Positions 1-9,837 of a stretch of DNA of 64,000 bases are shown one piece after another. The notes below the pieces were generated by a model. It saw only the letters and a program-made list of their open reading frames with translations, ran no database searches and was not told where the DNA came from. The stretch's first letter is position 1, and each line of letters opens with the position of its first letter. The position numbers were made by a program, and so were the translations under genes. This stretch comes from Lichina pygmaea (taxonomy: Eukaryota > Ascomycota > Lichinomycetes > Lichinales > Lichinaceae): NCBI GenBank assembly GCA_963422465.1, contig OY730170.1, positions 744,001 through 808,000 on the forward strand. The letters run 5' to 3'.

Positions 1-2478
1 CGTGCTGCCGGAGTGGCTCAGACGCTCGCTGCCGGCAAGATCGACGAGATTCAGGGTACCCTCGCTGCGCTCGCCCGTAGTCTGGTTCTCGCCCGTGAGA
101 CGCAGGATGAAGACGCTGTGGCTGCGGGAGCTGCGTTCGTTGGCCTTGGTGGCGGCGACGCTGCGGTTGCCGCTGGCTCGTCGCAGGATCGACTCGACCT
201 TGGCCGGCGAATCTAGCGTCTCGACCGACAGATCCGACACGTGCGTGCGGCTGCGCTGCAGGTCGTGCCGGATCTCGTGCTTCTTCTTGTCAAAGTCCTC
301 GGGCCGGCCGAGCAGGTCGTTCAGGTTCTCGTTGTACACCTCGACGAACGAGCCCTCCATCGAGTACCGCCATCCCTTCTCGCGCAGCCGCTGCGTCGTG
401 TCGTAGATCTGGTGCACCGTGCGCGGGATCATGCCGTCGTCGGCGCTCATCGTGTACGTCTTCCCGGATCCCGTCTGGCCGTAGCAGAAGATGCAGACGT
501 TGTACCCGTCCAAGGCGCTCTGCACGAGCTGGCTGATCTCCTCGAAGACCTCGTCGTTCCGCGAGCACGGGCTGAAGACGCGGTCGAAGGAGAAAGCGCT
601 CCTCTTGGTGCTGACAGTGCCGAGGCTGCTTCTCTCCTCCGGTCCGAGGATCTCAATCTCCTTGCAGTCCCTGTCGGTGTCTGGAAACGCGATCCTGGCC
701 ACGTCGTCCGGCGGCTCGCTTTCGAGCGACGGCCGCACTCGACAGAAGACCCGGATGTTGCCCTTCAGCTCTTGCACCTGGTTGTGCAGCTTCCGTCGTA
801 GCGACTCCTCGTTGCGCAGCTTGTCGTGCGCCTCTGCGATCTGTCGGTTCGCCGCTTCGAGCTGCTGCTGCAGCTCGTCGATCCTGGCTACGTAGGCACA
901 GACGTCGTTCTCGAGATCGCTGACTCGTAGGGTAGCGGCTCGCAAAGACGACTCCAGCTTCAGATTATTGCTGGTGGCATCCGCGAGGCTGCCACGCAGG
1001 CTCTGGTTCAGCATCTTTTCTTGTGCGAGATTGCTATCCGTCTGTTCCAGCTCGCTCTTCAGGTTCCAGGCTTCCCGATCTTTCATGTCGAGTTCGATCT
1101 GCGCCTTTTGCCTGTCGAGCGCCGCCTGAGATGTTAACGTCTGAACCTCCTTGGTCCTCTGTGAACGCTCCTCGTCAACTTCATCCTTGGCCCGTTTCCT
1201 CAGGTCGCTGATCTCGTCTACGTGAGCCTTCTTCAGCCGATACTCGTTGTCCTTCGCCTGCTGTTCAGCACTTTCATACTGCTGCCTGTGCTGGCGGACT
1301 AGGTCGTCCTGGTCGCGGCGGTACCGACGCCGTTCGTCATCCAGATTGTTTATCGACGTCGTCAAGCGAGATTTGCTACTCTCCAACTCGGTCTGCAATG
1401 ATGCATTGCTTGCCGTGAGATGTGTCTGGCTTGCCTCTAGTTCGATGACTGTACATGGCGATCAGGTGTCCGGGTCATCAGTCAACAGATCCGCAGCGAT
1501 CACCCCGAAATCCTGAAACAAGAGCGAATGCGCGCATGTCGACGCTGCGGGGGAAGACATACTCCGAGACTTGTACTGGCTGGCCGTTTCCTCCAGCCCG
1601 TTTCTCTCCCGCGTTGTTCCGTTCAGTCTCTCCTGCAGGTCGGAACAGAAGAGTTCGACGTCTTCGAGTCTGCCCTTGGTGTCCCAAGCTTTTGTCCGTG
1701 AATCACGTGTCAGAAATGGAAGCTTCACAGGCGACGCAGAGCGCTTGACGACTTTTGAGGGGGAAAATGTGATAGGAGAGACAGGCTTTGAAGCGATGCG
1801 CGGCTTAGGAATGAGAGACGGGGTCGAGCATGTCAATGAGCCTTGGTTGTCTGCGCCGATACAAGAGTCTGCTGTGATGTGCAGGTTGCGCATCGCTGTG
1901 CTGAGTGATACATCTCTGGACCTCGGGGTAAACAAAGGCCGAGTCAGCCCAGATGGAGAACTCGAGCGCGTTGTCCCGTGAGGGTCGTGGCTTTCATCGC
2001 CCTCCATCAGAAGCTGATCATCGAGACCGGAGGCCGGATCAGCGTGCAGGTGTTCAAATAGCGAGATTGATATCGTACCCTTCCGCTTCCCTAAGCCCTG
2101 TCGACCATTGGCGGCTGGGTTGGTCCCAAGCACGCTTGCCGGTCTCGCAGCTGGTACTGAGGAGTCCGATGGTGCGTTGTAGTTGCCCATCGCACTGGCC
2201 GGTCGAGAAGAGCTCGGAGTCGTCTGCGGACGACTCCCGATGCCGACGCAAGCGGAGAGAGAGCCGTTAGGTTGGGCGCGCGATGCCGTCGATGGCGTCT
2301 GGGCGCTGGCAGAAGCCAGTGCCGACGATGGCATTTTTCGAGGAAGTGTAGCGTTGCCCCTGCTCGTTGCTGACATTCCATTTCGCGTGCTCGTCGGTGG
2401 CCCCTGGTGAGGTTTAGTAGTCATTCCAGCTCTCTCGGTCAGAGTCTTGCGCTTTGGCGCTGGTTCTGCGACTTTCAT
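1..2478 (-). CDS. klpA: Kinesin-14 (KlpA/Kar3 type), C-terminal motor, 3' end outside window
   Basis: Minus-end directed microtubule motor acting in the spindle and in nuclear movement. Exon 1 is 2478-1563 and exon 2 runs from 1448 off the window edge. The 114-nt intron (GTATGT...TACAG) joins in phase. The first 305 residues are basic and Ser/Pro-rich, as expected for the microtubule-binding tail. A long coiled coil follows, rich in Glu, Gln and Lys heptads, and then the neck and motor. The motor starts at GNIRVFCRVRP, carries the P-loop GQTGSGKT near residue 626, switch I NERSSRSHS and switch II DLAGSERL just before the edge. A motor at the C-terminal end preceded by coiled coil is diagnostic of kinesin-14. 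About 100 residues of the motor are missing only because the window ends. The start is the first ATG of a long open frame. Confidence 0.93.
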
Positions 2479-3209
2479 AGCGAAACATTAGCCAGGCAGG
2501 AGGGGAACTGGTCTCGCGAGAACACACTTGCTGATGTTTTATGCTTCAGCGTGCTCCTGTCCGGAGGGGGCATCATGCTCGATGCGCGAGCGTTCTCGGC
2601 CGACGCGGTTATCTCACAAAGGCCTTGACCCGTAGGAGGTATCTTGCTTGGCGGACGAAGATGCGAGACTCTGCCATTCTGCATTGGGCCGCTTAGCATC
2701 CCTCGTAGCTTCCAAGAAGATGACTGGGTTGTTGATCAACACCAATTCTTTCCCCGGGGGCCATACCGTGGGGTTGTCCATGCTGTCCATCACGGGAGGC
2801 ACTCTTGGAGCGCCTGCCCGAGATGTAGGCAGTCCTCTGCAATGGCAATGGAAGGCAGCTGCAATCGAATGCGGAGCGACGTGTTCTGGGGTTGGTTACA
2901 AGCGAGGAGCCTCGTTGCGACATCGGACGGTTGCCAACGTTGAGGACGCGGAAGGTGAAGCTCAAAGCTTCAGGCAGACTGTAAACAAACGACGGAAGAT
3001 TATCTAATCAGGTGCTTAGTCATTGATGATATAATCATGCACATTCGCATGTGATCGCAACTGCCAGTCATCAATGCCTGCACCTCACGCCCACAATGTA
3101 ACGACAGCGTGAGGCTACTGTATGCTTCCTGTGTTGGATCGTATTCCTCCATGCCGAGCGTCTTAGCGTCGATGAAGGCAATGTCATAGAAGACGCCCGG
3201 GTTTCATGG
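2479..3209. promoter_or_regulatory. Divergent promoter region between kinesin-14 and the Loa1-type gene
   Basis: About 730 bp lie between the two divergent start codons. Small frames here show no family resemblance or codon bias. I see no clear TATA box or repeat, so any regulatory role rests on position alone. Confidence 0.4.
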
Positions 3210-4375
3210 ATGGAGAAATATTCACAGTTCCGTGACCGTGGTACGCACGACGTCCGCGTCAGATCGCTCGGGCTGCGCCGCGTACTGACCTGCCACGTAA
3301 TCAGGATCTGGCATTGCGCCTTTCCTTCCGATCCCTCGTCAGTCGTCACGGGCGTATTTTCCAGGCCTCGCATTTCTGTTCGTGCTGCGGCTGCCCATCT
3401 TCGTTGCCGTTGTCGTTGGATATTTTGTGCTCCTGCAATGGGTGCCTATGGGATCTCTGGTCAAAAAGGCATTTCTATGGATGATACTGGGCGTGCCGGG
3501 CGTGTGGTGGATCGACCTGCAGATCGACGGAGTGAAAAGAGGGTACGCGAATCGATGTCGGTGGAGTCAAGGCCACGCTGATGCCAGCCCTTATGAGCAG
3601 TTCGTTGGCGAAGCAGCATGCGCTTCGACTTCCTCGGCCATCAGATGTCATCGCTTGCTCGTTCACGTCGCCAATCGACGCCTTGTACCTGGCCGCGATC
3701 TTTGATCCCATCTTCACCGTCTCATTCCCACGTTCCCGACAGGTTCGCCGCGTCTCGCTCTTTGGCGCCATTATGCAGGCCTTTCGAAGGCCGCGCGAGC
3801 AGCCTACGGCTGGGATGCAGATGGTAGATCTGCGTACGCTGATCGAAGCAAATCCGACACGGGTCGTCGTCGTCTTCCCCGAGGCCACAACAACCAACGG
3901 TCGTGGCATACTCGCGCTCAGTCCAGGCCTCCTGTCTGCGCCGTCGGGGGCCAAGATCTTTCCTGTCAGCCTGCGTTACACCCCGCCAGATGTTACGACG
4001 CCCATCCCGCACTCGTACTGGGTCTTCCTGTGGAACCTGCTGAGCGAGCCCACACACTGCATCCGTGTCCGCATTGCCGAATGCGTCTACAACGTGCCCA
4101 AGCAGCCCCTAGCGCTGGCACGTCCGGGCAAGTCGTACAGCAGCAACCTGCTCGACACCCTCCAGACGGAAGAAAAAGAGGTACTCAGCAGCGATGATTT
4201 GTTGATCGAGACCGACGAGGGTCGACGGAGTTCCGAGCCGACCAAGGAGGAGAGGAGGACCCTCGACAAGGTTGCCGAGGCATTGGCACGACTCGGTCGA
4301 GTCAAACGAGTGGCTCTGGGCTCGGAGGACAAGATCGCCTTTGTCAGGGCCTGGGGGCGTCGTCACTCACGGTGA
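3210..4375 (+). CDS. LOA1: Lysophosphatidic acid acyltransferase of the Loa1/Vps66 family
   Basis: Predicted ER/lipid-droplet enzyme that acylates lysophosphatidic acid. Exons 3210-3240, 3305-3542 and 3601-4375 join in phase to 347 residues. Intron 1 (64 nt) joins a typical family N-terminus (MEKYSQFRDRG, then SGIAPFLPIPRQSS). A membrane-inserted segment (VLRLPIFVAVVVGYFVLLQW) is followed by GVPGVWWIDLQIDGVKRG. The acyltransferase core has FTSPIDALYLAA where other PlsC enzymes have the H-x4-D motif, and FPEATTTNGRG for the second motif. The residue at the His position is Phe; from memory this is usual for fungal Loa1 proteins, so I do not treat it as damage. The C-terminal 70 residues are charged and variable. 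Assignment rests on recalled family sequence, not a search. Confidence 0.88.
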
Positions 4376-5173
4376 TCCATGCCCAAGCCAATTGGACCAT
4401 CTTGATCTGTGCAAGTCCAACATCATTGTATCGGAAGATGAAGAAGTCAGATATCTAGTCACTACCCACTCCTACCGGGTAGATCACCTGACTAAGAGAA
4501 CAAGGAACCTTACCAGCTCCTTTGCGGATCCCAGCACACTCGGACAAGCCGGCTGCCCAAAGGCTCTGGTAGGCGGCTTTTCCCCAGACACTGCTGACAA
4601 GTGCCTCGGACTCTAGACCCACCCATCCATTCTATAACAACAGGCACAAGTATGTAGCGACCTCTTTACATGCCAACTCCAGGCAGGTGTAGTCCCTGGC
4701 AGACCATTGAAAAGTCTGCTCCAGCTGCTGGATTGCATGACATTTGAACTGGCCGTGTTCAACACTCCGCACGGACTGTTGAGACTGAATGTCACGGGAG
4801 TGCTGGCCTTTTTAGCTGTCCATATCTCAGTGGCATCCACCACCTAAGCAACAGGCTTTGTATACCTGTGCAGCAGTCTTCTTAGGTGTCTCCTCTTGGC
4901 AATGTACACTCCAACTTAGGTCTACTCCAAAGTTGCTTGACCAGTCTTGGAGTATCATCATGGGCTGCTTTGTACACAGGTCACAAACTCTTTCTGAGCA
5001 GTCTTACATATCGTCGACAGTGCTATTCTTGCAAGAGTGTTACTGTCCATGAGCAGAAGCTCACCTCTGTGGATTTAAGAGACCAACAGCAGAATGTGGA
5101 AAGCTCACATCAGTAGACTCTTATAGCTCTCAACTTAGACTACCTCTATTCCTCACGTGGTTGACCCAGGGAT
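4376..5173. other. Intergenic, possibly remnant repeat
   Basis: No coding frame I can support. The stretch from about 4500 to 5150 is more AT-rich than its flanks and rich in CTTAGG, ACTTAG and TGTACA words, which suggests a decayed repeat, but I recognise no element, ends or protein. Confidence 0.35.
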
Positions 5174-5811
5174 TTAGGTCTTAAAACGCCACAGACTTCT
5201 CCAGAGCCGTAACTTCGACCGCTTTTCCAGCCTCGGCAATTCTTCACCGACAAATTCCTTCCACTCCCACATCTTGAGCCCGTCTGGACCCTCCTCTGGC
5301 TGCTTCCACTCATGTCGCGGTGGATAGGGCGACTTGTCAAACACTAGACGAAGTGCGTACCTTGACATAAACTCGTTTTTTGATTCCGAGATATTGTCAG
5401 CAGGCGCAAGGAAGTTGCCTTTCTCTAGTCTGATGGTATACCTCTTGGGTAGGAAGGCGTCGTCGGTGAGCCGGAGCTCGTTGATCTGCCAGGGCTGCGT
5501 CTCTGGTGTGCTGAGCCTCGGTGTACGGCGTTTCGTGAGTGTCAGTTCGATGTCGAACAGGCTTATGAGATGTGGATTCCTGCGAGTGCCGCTGATACTG
5601 TTGAGGTCGATGACCTGCTCAAGCGATTCGGGTCTCTGGGCCTTCCATTCAAACTCGGCGGCAATGAATATCCATAACTCCACACAGCACTGTAACTTGA
5701 GCTTGTTCAGCAGTGTCTTGATGAGGTAGAACATGAGAGACTCACCTCGCCAGTACCATCCTTGTTGAATTTGATCGAGTTGGCAAAGCCCCAGAACTAG
5801 ACATCCTCATT
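5174..5811 (-). CDS. Hypothetical fungal protein with an AAEFEW motif, 5' end unsure
   Basis: Two exons are likely: one ending at 5746 and a second from 5689 to the stop at 5174, with a 56-nt intron (GTGAGT...TTACAG) joining in phase. The joined text reads FANSIKFNKDGTGE then CCVELWIFIAAEFEWKAQ, followed by a predicted beta-rich segment (FDIELTLTKRRTP) and a Trp-rich C-terminus. I recall a loose group of uncharacterised ascomycete proteins with the same DGTGE...AAEFEW layout, but no function. Upstream of 5811 the frame meets a TAG directly before FWGFANS. The gene could be a pseudogene with a TGG-to-TAG change, or could use a further intron whose donor I did not find. The AAEFEW exon looks truly coding. 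Confidence 0.45.
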
Positions 5812-6625
5812 ACAGATAGTAGAGAGTAGAGTCTCCCTCGTGGTGGCCGGGCATGACTTGAAAGGAGGTGGGGTGGAGATCTGTGTTATACTGCTTTAAA
5901 GGTTCCGTCACGTCCTGTACTCACGATAGGTAGGTGTGACTGCACGCGGCTGGCTTAATCAGCTTCCAGCTGACTAAGTGCCCTGTCGCTAGCTAGCTTC
6001 TTACAGGTACCCCAAACATATAGGTTTGTACGTATGTACTCCGTACTCCGTACGTTACGTACATGGACAGAAGTACAACAAAGTAAGAGATATGCATACT
6101 ACCCGTGCCACAGAGGTACGAAGTACCTCTGTGGCGCGGGTACGTACAAACATGACACCTCTATGTAAAAATGCCAATACCGACCAAGTTCAACCCGCCA
6201 TAAATCCACCACAACATGCCTGATTTGTACGCAGAGGTTGAGGCTCACATCACAGAAGCCATAGATTCCATCTCCGACGATGAGAATGCCACCCTGTTAA
6301 CACTAGGATGAACTTTTCTCACAGGGCTAGAGAGACTTTGGGTTGATCACAGTATCACGGTGATAGAGGCATGGATTGTTTTGTCACATCCCTTCTTGTA
6401 ATAGCTGTTGTACAGTACCGGAGCAATGCTGAGCGACAAGCTTCAAGAGTGCTGCGCAGGACACTGAGAATTACTGTGTCAATGCGTCCTCACCACGGTC
6501 ACCTCGCATCCAGCTCCCATCACTGAAGAAGATGTGAGTAGGTAGGCAGGGAAATAGCGGCTTGAAATGCGAGCTGTCCAAGTTACTTACATGTTGTAGA
6601 AGGTGGCGCCGACTGTGAGACCAGC
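5812..6625. other. Intergenic with palindromic GTAC-rich motifs
   Basis: No gene seen. It holds a run of TACTCCGTAC/GTACGTA words near 6030-6066 and the palindrome annotated at 6100-6142. Confidence 0.5.
6100..6142. repeat. 43-bp near-perfect palindrome sharing its ends with the MITE at 45 kb
   Basis: Two 20-base arms (TACCCGTGCCACAGAGGTAC and its inverse, one mismatch) around a GAA loop. The outer 12 bases, TACCCGTGCCAC, equal the outer bases of the inverted repeats at 45039 and 45839. It may be a minimal end-to-end relic of that transposon family, or an independent hairpin. Confidence 0.75.
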
Positions 6626-8146
6626 TTAAGCATCGAGGACCGGGTGGAGATGGGCTCCCGGGTACTGAAGTTTAATACTGTCCATAATCCGATGGATGCT
6701 GGTGGCGTATGTGATGTCCACCAAGATGCCGCCCTGAGAGCCGCTGCCTCCAGTAATCATACCACCAATACGGCCTTGCCCGTCGACAAAAATACTACCA
6801 GAGTCGCCTGCCTCACTAAACTGAAAACCCCGAGGCTTGTAGTTTGCTGTGATGCACCATTCCATAGAGAAGACAGCAGCTTCGTCTGGGAAGAGGTTTC
6901 GGACACAAGAACGAATGCTGGATGCGCGGCCAAAAGTCAGGCCTGTTGTGTTACCATTCTTCATGACCACAAGACACGGATCATCGTTCTTGTCTAGACT
7001 TGAAGGACAGCGGATCTCATCTTCTGGAATAGTGCCTCTGAGCGCCAAGAGGCCCTGCCAAGGATACTCAATCGTGTACGCGCTCCTGGGATTCGGGTGC
7101 ATGATTCGGCGGAAATGACTGGGCTTGATCTTAGGGCCAAGATCCATGACGTTGCCACTGAAAGTAGTAGCATCTAGCTTCTGGAGATCGAGATCAACAA
7201 GCGCGATGTCGAGAGCATGCCCGTATTTTCCAGTGTTGGTTGTGAGCGGTGGGGCATAGAGGACATAGCCCAGTTCGCGGCTATTCGCACTGGTCCAGTG
7301 CATGGTGATCTCTCTGCTAAAGGCTTCAAGAGTCTGAACTCTTGTTTCCGCCTGCGCCACATCCCTTTTGGCTTTTTCGATCGACTCGTTAGTCCCGTGA
7401 CGGGCCGGATCCTCAGCATAAGAAAGGTCTCTTCGCACTGATGTCAGGCTGTATTTGTCGTCGAGCATCGCCTGCGCAATTTCGTGGGTGAGCTTCTGAA
7501 ACCTGGTGGAACCCATGAGGTTGACCTTGCGACAGGGTTGGCTGGTATTTTCGAAGGAGTATTCGGCGTTCGACAATTGGCTGGCCGGAAACACAACATG
7601 ACGAGCCGTGAGGAGAAAAATTCTCTTGTTTGTTCCACCCTCGCCGACGAATAGACCTCCTGTCCCTTCAAGATGAGGTGTGGCACCACACGAAATCGGA
7701 AGACTAACCGCATGAGTGGCCGGTTCTCGCACGAGAGCGCTTGAGTCATCCGCCGGTACGGGTGGCAACAGCTTGGAACCACCAAGTAAGGTGGTGCAAG
7801 ACTCACGTAATTCGACCTCGACGCCTTCGATACCAAACTCGCCCAGGATCCTAAAGCAACGGAACGCCACCAGAGTACCGTCGTTCGCAGAAAGAGATTC
7901 TGGTTCGACCCCGATCCAGACGACGACAGGGTGAAATGTGCCGTCCACGTAACCAATGCGAACAACATCGATGCTTACCCAAGCTACGTCGTAGTCCTGT
8001 AGAAGTGACACGAGACTTTCACACAAGCCTTTCTCCCACACTGCTTCGAGAGGATGTGGGCCGACAGGCTTTAGCAGCTTGCGTCTGTGGTACGCCTCCG
8101 GACCGCGGGGGGCTTGCCATAAGGTAGGGTCAGAGCGACCGACCAA
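6626..8146 (-). CDS. Trypsin/chymotrypsin-fold serine protease-like protein with long N-terminal region
   Basis: Single-exon 506-residue protein of no named family that I can recall. The C-terminal two thirds looks like a chymotrypsin-fold peptidase: GTGGLFVGEG at the N-terminal barrel, LLTARHVV with the His, GHALDIALVDLDL with the Asp, and EAGDSGSIFVDGQGRIGGMI with the nucleophilic Ser in GDSGS. All three catalytic positions are present, so it may be active. Between His and Asp lies an insert of about 100 residues with a charged helical stretch (KAKRDVAQAETRVQTLEAF). The first 160 residues (VAWVSIDVVRIGYVDG) resemble no domain I know. No signal peptide or membrane segment is visible, so a cytosolic location is likely. 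The start ATG is followed by an unbroken frame, but an upstream exon cannot be excluded. Confidence 0.7.
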   Translation of the reverse strand: MVGRSDPTLWQAPRGPEAYHRRKLLKPVGPHPLEAVWEKGLCESLVSLLQDYDVAWVSIDVVRIGYVDGTFHPVVVWIGVEPESLSANDGTLVAFRCFRILGEFGIEGVEVELRESCTTLLGGSKLLPPVPADDSSALVREPATHAVSLPISCGATPHLEGTGGLFVGEGGTNKRIFLLTARHVVFPASQLSNAEYSFENTSQPCRKVNLMGSTRFQKLTHEIAQAMLDDKYSLTSVRRDLSYAEDPARHGTNESIEKAKRDVAQAETRVQTLEAFSREITMHWTSANSRELGYVLYAPPLTTNTGKYGHALDIALVDLDLQKLDATTFSGNVMDLGPKIKPSHFRRIMHPNPRSAYTIEYPWQGLLALRGTIPEDEIRCPSSLDKNDDPCLVVMKNGNTTGLTFGRASSIRSCVRNLFPDEAAVFSMEWCITANYKPRGFQFSEAGDSGSIFVDGQGRIGGMITGGSGSQGGILVDITYATSIHRIMDSIKLQYPGAHLHPVLDA

Positions 8147-8768
8147 AAGCGGTGCAGATGGTAAACCGATATAGTAACATTTGGTCAGCCGGAGGGGTGA
8201 GAGAAAGCCAGTCCTCGCTCGCTGCTAGAGCTGAGTTCACGTGAGAGAAGAGAATTCTCACTGTATATTGGTGACAACCAGGGACTCGACAGGGATTCGA
8301 TAGCCCGAGGATTTGCAGGGGTTCAGAGATCAGCCTCCCCCTGAGTGACGGCTAAATTGTTTGTCTGCACGTGACGGTGTGCAGAGTTTTCTCCTTCTTG
8401 GTCGTCGCTCCTAGATTCTTAGTTAGAGAGAAATCAATCAAGACACTCATTCCCCGGCCGGTTGCCGGTTGACACATTTGGACTCCGGATCTGAGGGGAC
8501 CCTTGGTCGACGAATCTTTGACGACATGGTTGCAGAATATGTGGATGATGGTTGGGAGAGCTTTCGTTCCACCAGTACATGCGTAAGTGAGGGAGGAAAG
8601 AGGAGAGGGGAGAAGTGTGGTCTGAGAAAAAAGTTATAACGTACCGTACGTAGGGGTTAAAAAGTTGGCAAGGAATATCATGTCACATGACAAGCTAGAT
8701 ACACAACATCGGAACAATTAGAAGCATCTCAAGAGCAAAGACACTCTCCCAAGATCGACAGCATGATC
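8147..8768. other. Intergenic upstream of the protease-like gene
   Basis: No coding frame or repeat recognised. AG-rich words occur at 8590-8640. The region probably carries the promoter of the gene at 6626-8146. Confidence 0.4.
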
Positions 8769-8981
8769 TCACACGACACCGGAGATACCGTTGACGACGT
8801 CGAAGCCATCGGCGCGCATTGCCAGCTCGAGCATTGCCATCGCCTTGACTTTCTTCCCAAAGATTTTGATGCCCTCTATCAGCGACACCTCAATAGAACC
8901 CCTTCTAAAGTGGCGAGTGCTGCCATAAACTGAAAGCTTCAGCAACTCAGCAACGCCAGCAGACTCGGCGAGAGCCTGCAA
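8769..8981 (-). CDS. Short hypothetical frame next to the assembly gap
   Basis: A 70-residue frame whose text (AGVAELLKLSVYGSTRHF, then a Val/Ile/Lys-rich helix) looks more protein-like than the shadow frames around it. It could be the 3' exon of a gene that continues toward the gap. No homology is recognised, and the ATG may be internal. Confidence 0.22.
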   Translation of the reverse strand: MQALAESAGVAELLKLSVYGSTRHFRRGSIEVSLIEGIKIFGKKVKAMAMLELAMRADGFDVVNGISGVV

Positions 8982-9090
8982 TGTGAGGGATAATACTATA
9001 GATGTGTTGGATGTTGGACGTTGTGGGTGTGGAGCCCGGAGCCGTAAGCACCGTCATGTTTGCTCTAAGCACTGTCATGTTTGCTCTTTC

Positions 9091-9290
9091 NNNNNNNNNN
9101 NNNNNNNNNNNNNNNNNNNNNNNNNNNNNNNNNNNNNNNNNNNNNNNNNNNNNNNNNNNNNNNNNNNNNNNNNNNNNNNNNNNNNNNNNNNNNNNNNNNN
9201 NNNNNNNNNNNNNNNNNNNNNNNNNNNNNNNNNNNNNNNNNNNNNNNNNNNNNNNNNNNNNNNNNNNNNNNNNNNNNNNNNNNNNNNNNN
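9091..9290. other. Assembly gap (200 N)
   Basis: Exactly 200 undetermined bases, a length typical of a placeholder. The right flank is a repeat with a second copy in this window, so the assembly probably broke at a repeat. Confidence 0.99.
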
Positions 9291-9620
9291 GGAGAATCAG
9301 ATAGGCACATAAAAATCACTACTTTGTTGTTGTGTTGTTAAGTTATAAGTGTTTGAAATTGTCACTATCAAAGACCTATTTTCAAGCGACAACTACTGTT
9401 ATCTCTCAGCAACACAAGAGAAATCCAGAGAAGTGTACAATCTCAGAGATTGTAGAGTAGAAGTAGAGGGATCAAATGAGCTGCTTAGATTTCTATTTGG
9501 TCGTTGTTGTCCAGAGCTATAGCTGTGTGTAGTTGATTTTATCAAGAGATGTTCATAGAGATGTGTTTGTTGGGCTGACCAACACCCCTCTGGGGAACGG
9601 GGTGTGGGGGCACAGGTACC
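9291..9620. repeat. Diverged copy of the interior of the MITE at 45 kb
   Basis: The sequence from AATCAGATAGGCACATAAAA onward matches 45469-45700 with many substitutions, roughly three quarters identical by eye, including GAGCTGCTTA and TTGGTCG/TTAGTCG words. The right end (GGGGCACAGGTA at about 9610) weakly resembles the MITE end GTGGCACGGGTA. The left part lies in the gap. Confidence 0.6.
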
Positions 9621-9837
9621 GTACTTCGTACAGTACATTCGTAGATCAGCTTGAGTACGTTACGTACGTGTAGTATTTTTACATACGTACTGTACGTTAT
9701 GTAGCTCTAGCGCCTTTTCCCCACCTTTTCCGACCATGTCAATTCAACGCCTCTTGATCTCGTCTACGGCGATGCATGCAATCTCTCTTGCAGCCGCACA
9801 GGACGTCAACGTACGAGCCTACTCCTAGTATGTACAT

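Noticed and set aside
7890-7912. GGTTCGACCCC resembling a tRNA B box
   Set aside because: Lies inside the protease-like gene, with no A box, acceptor stem or cloverleaf around it.
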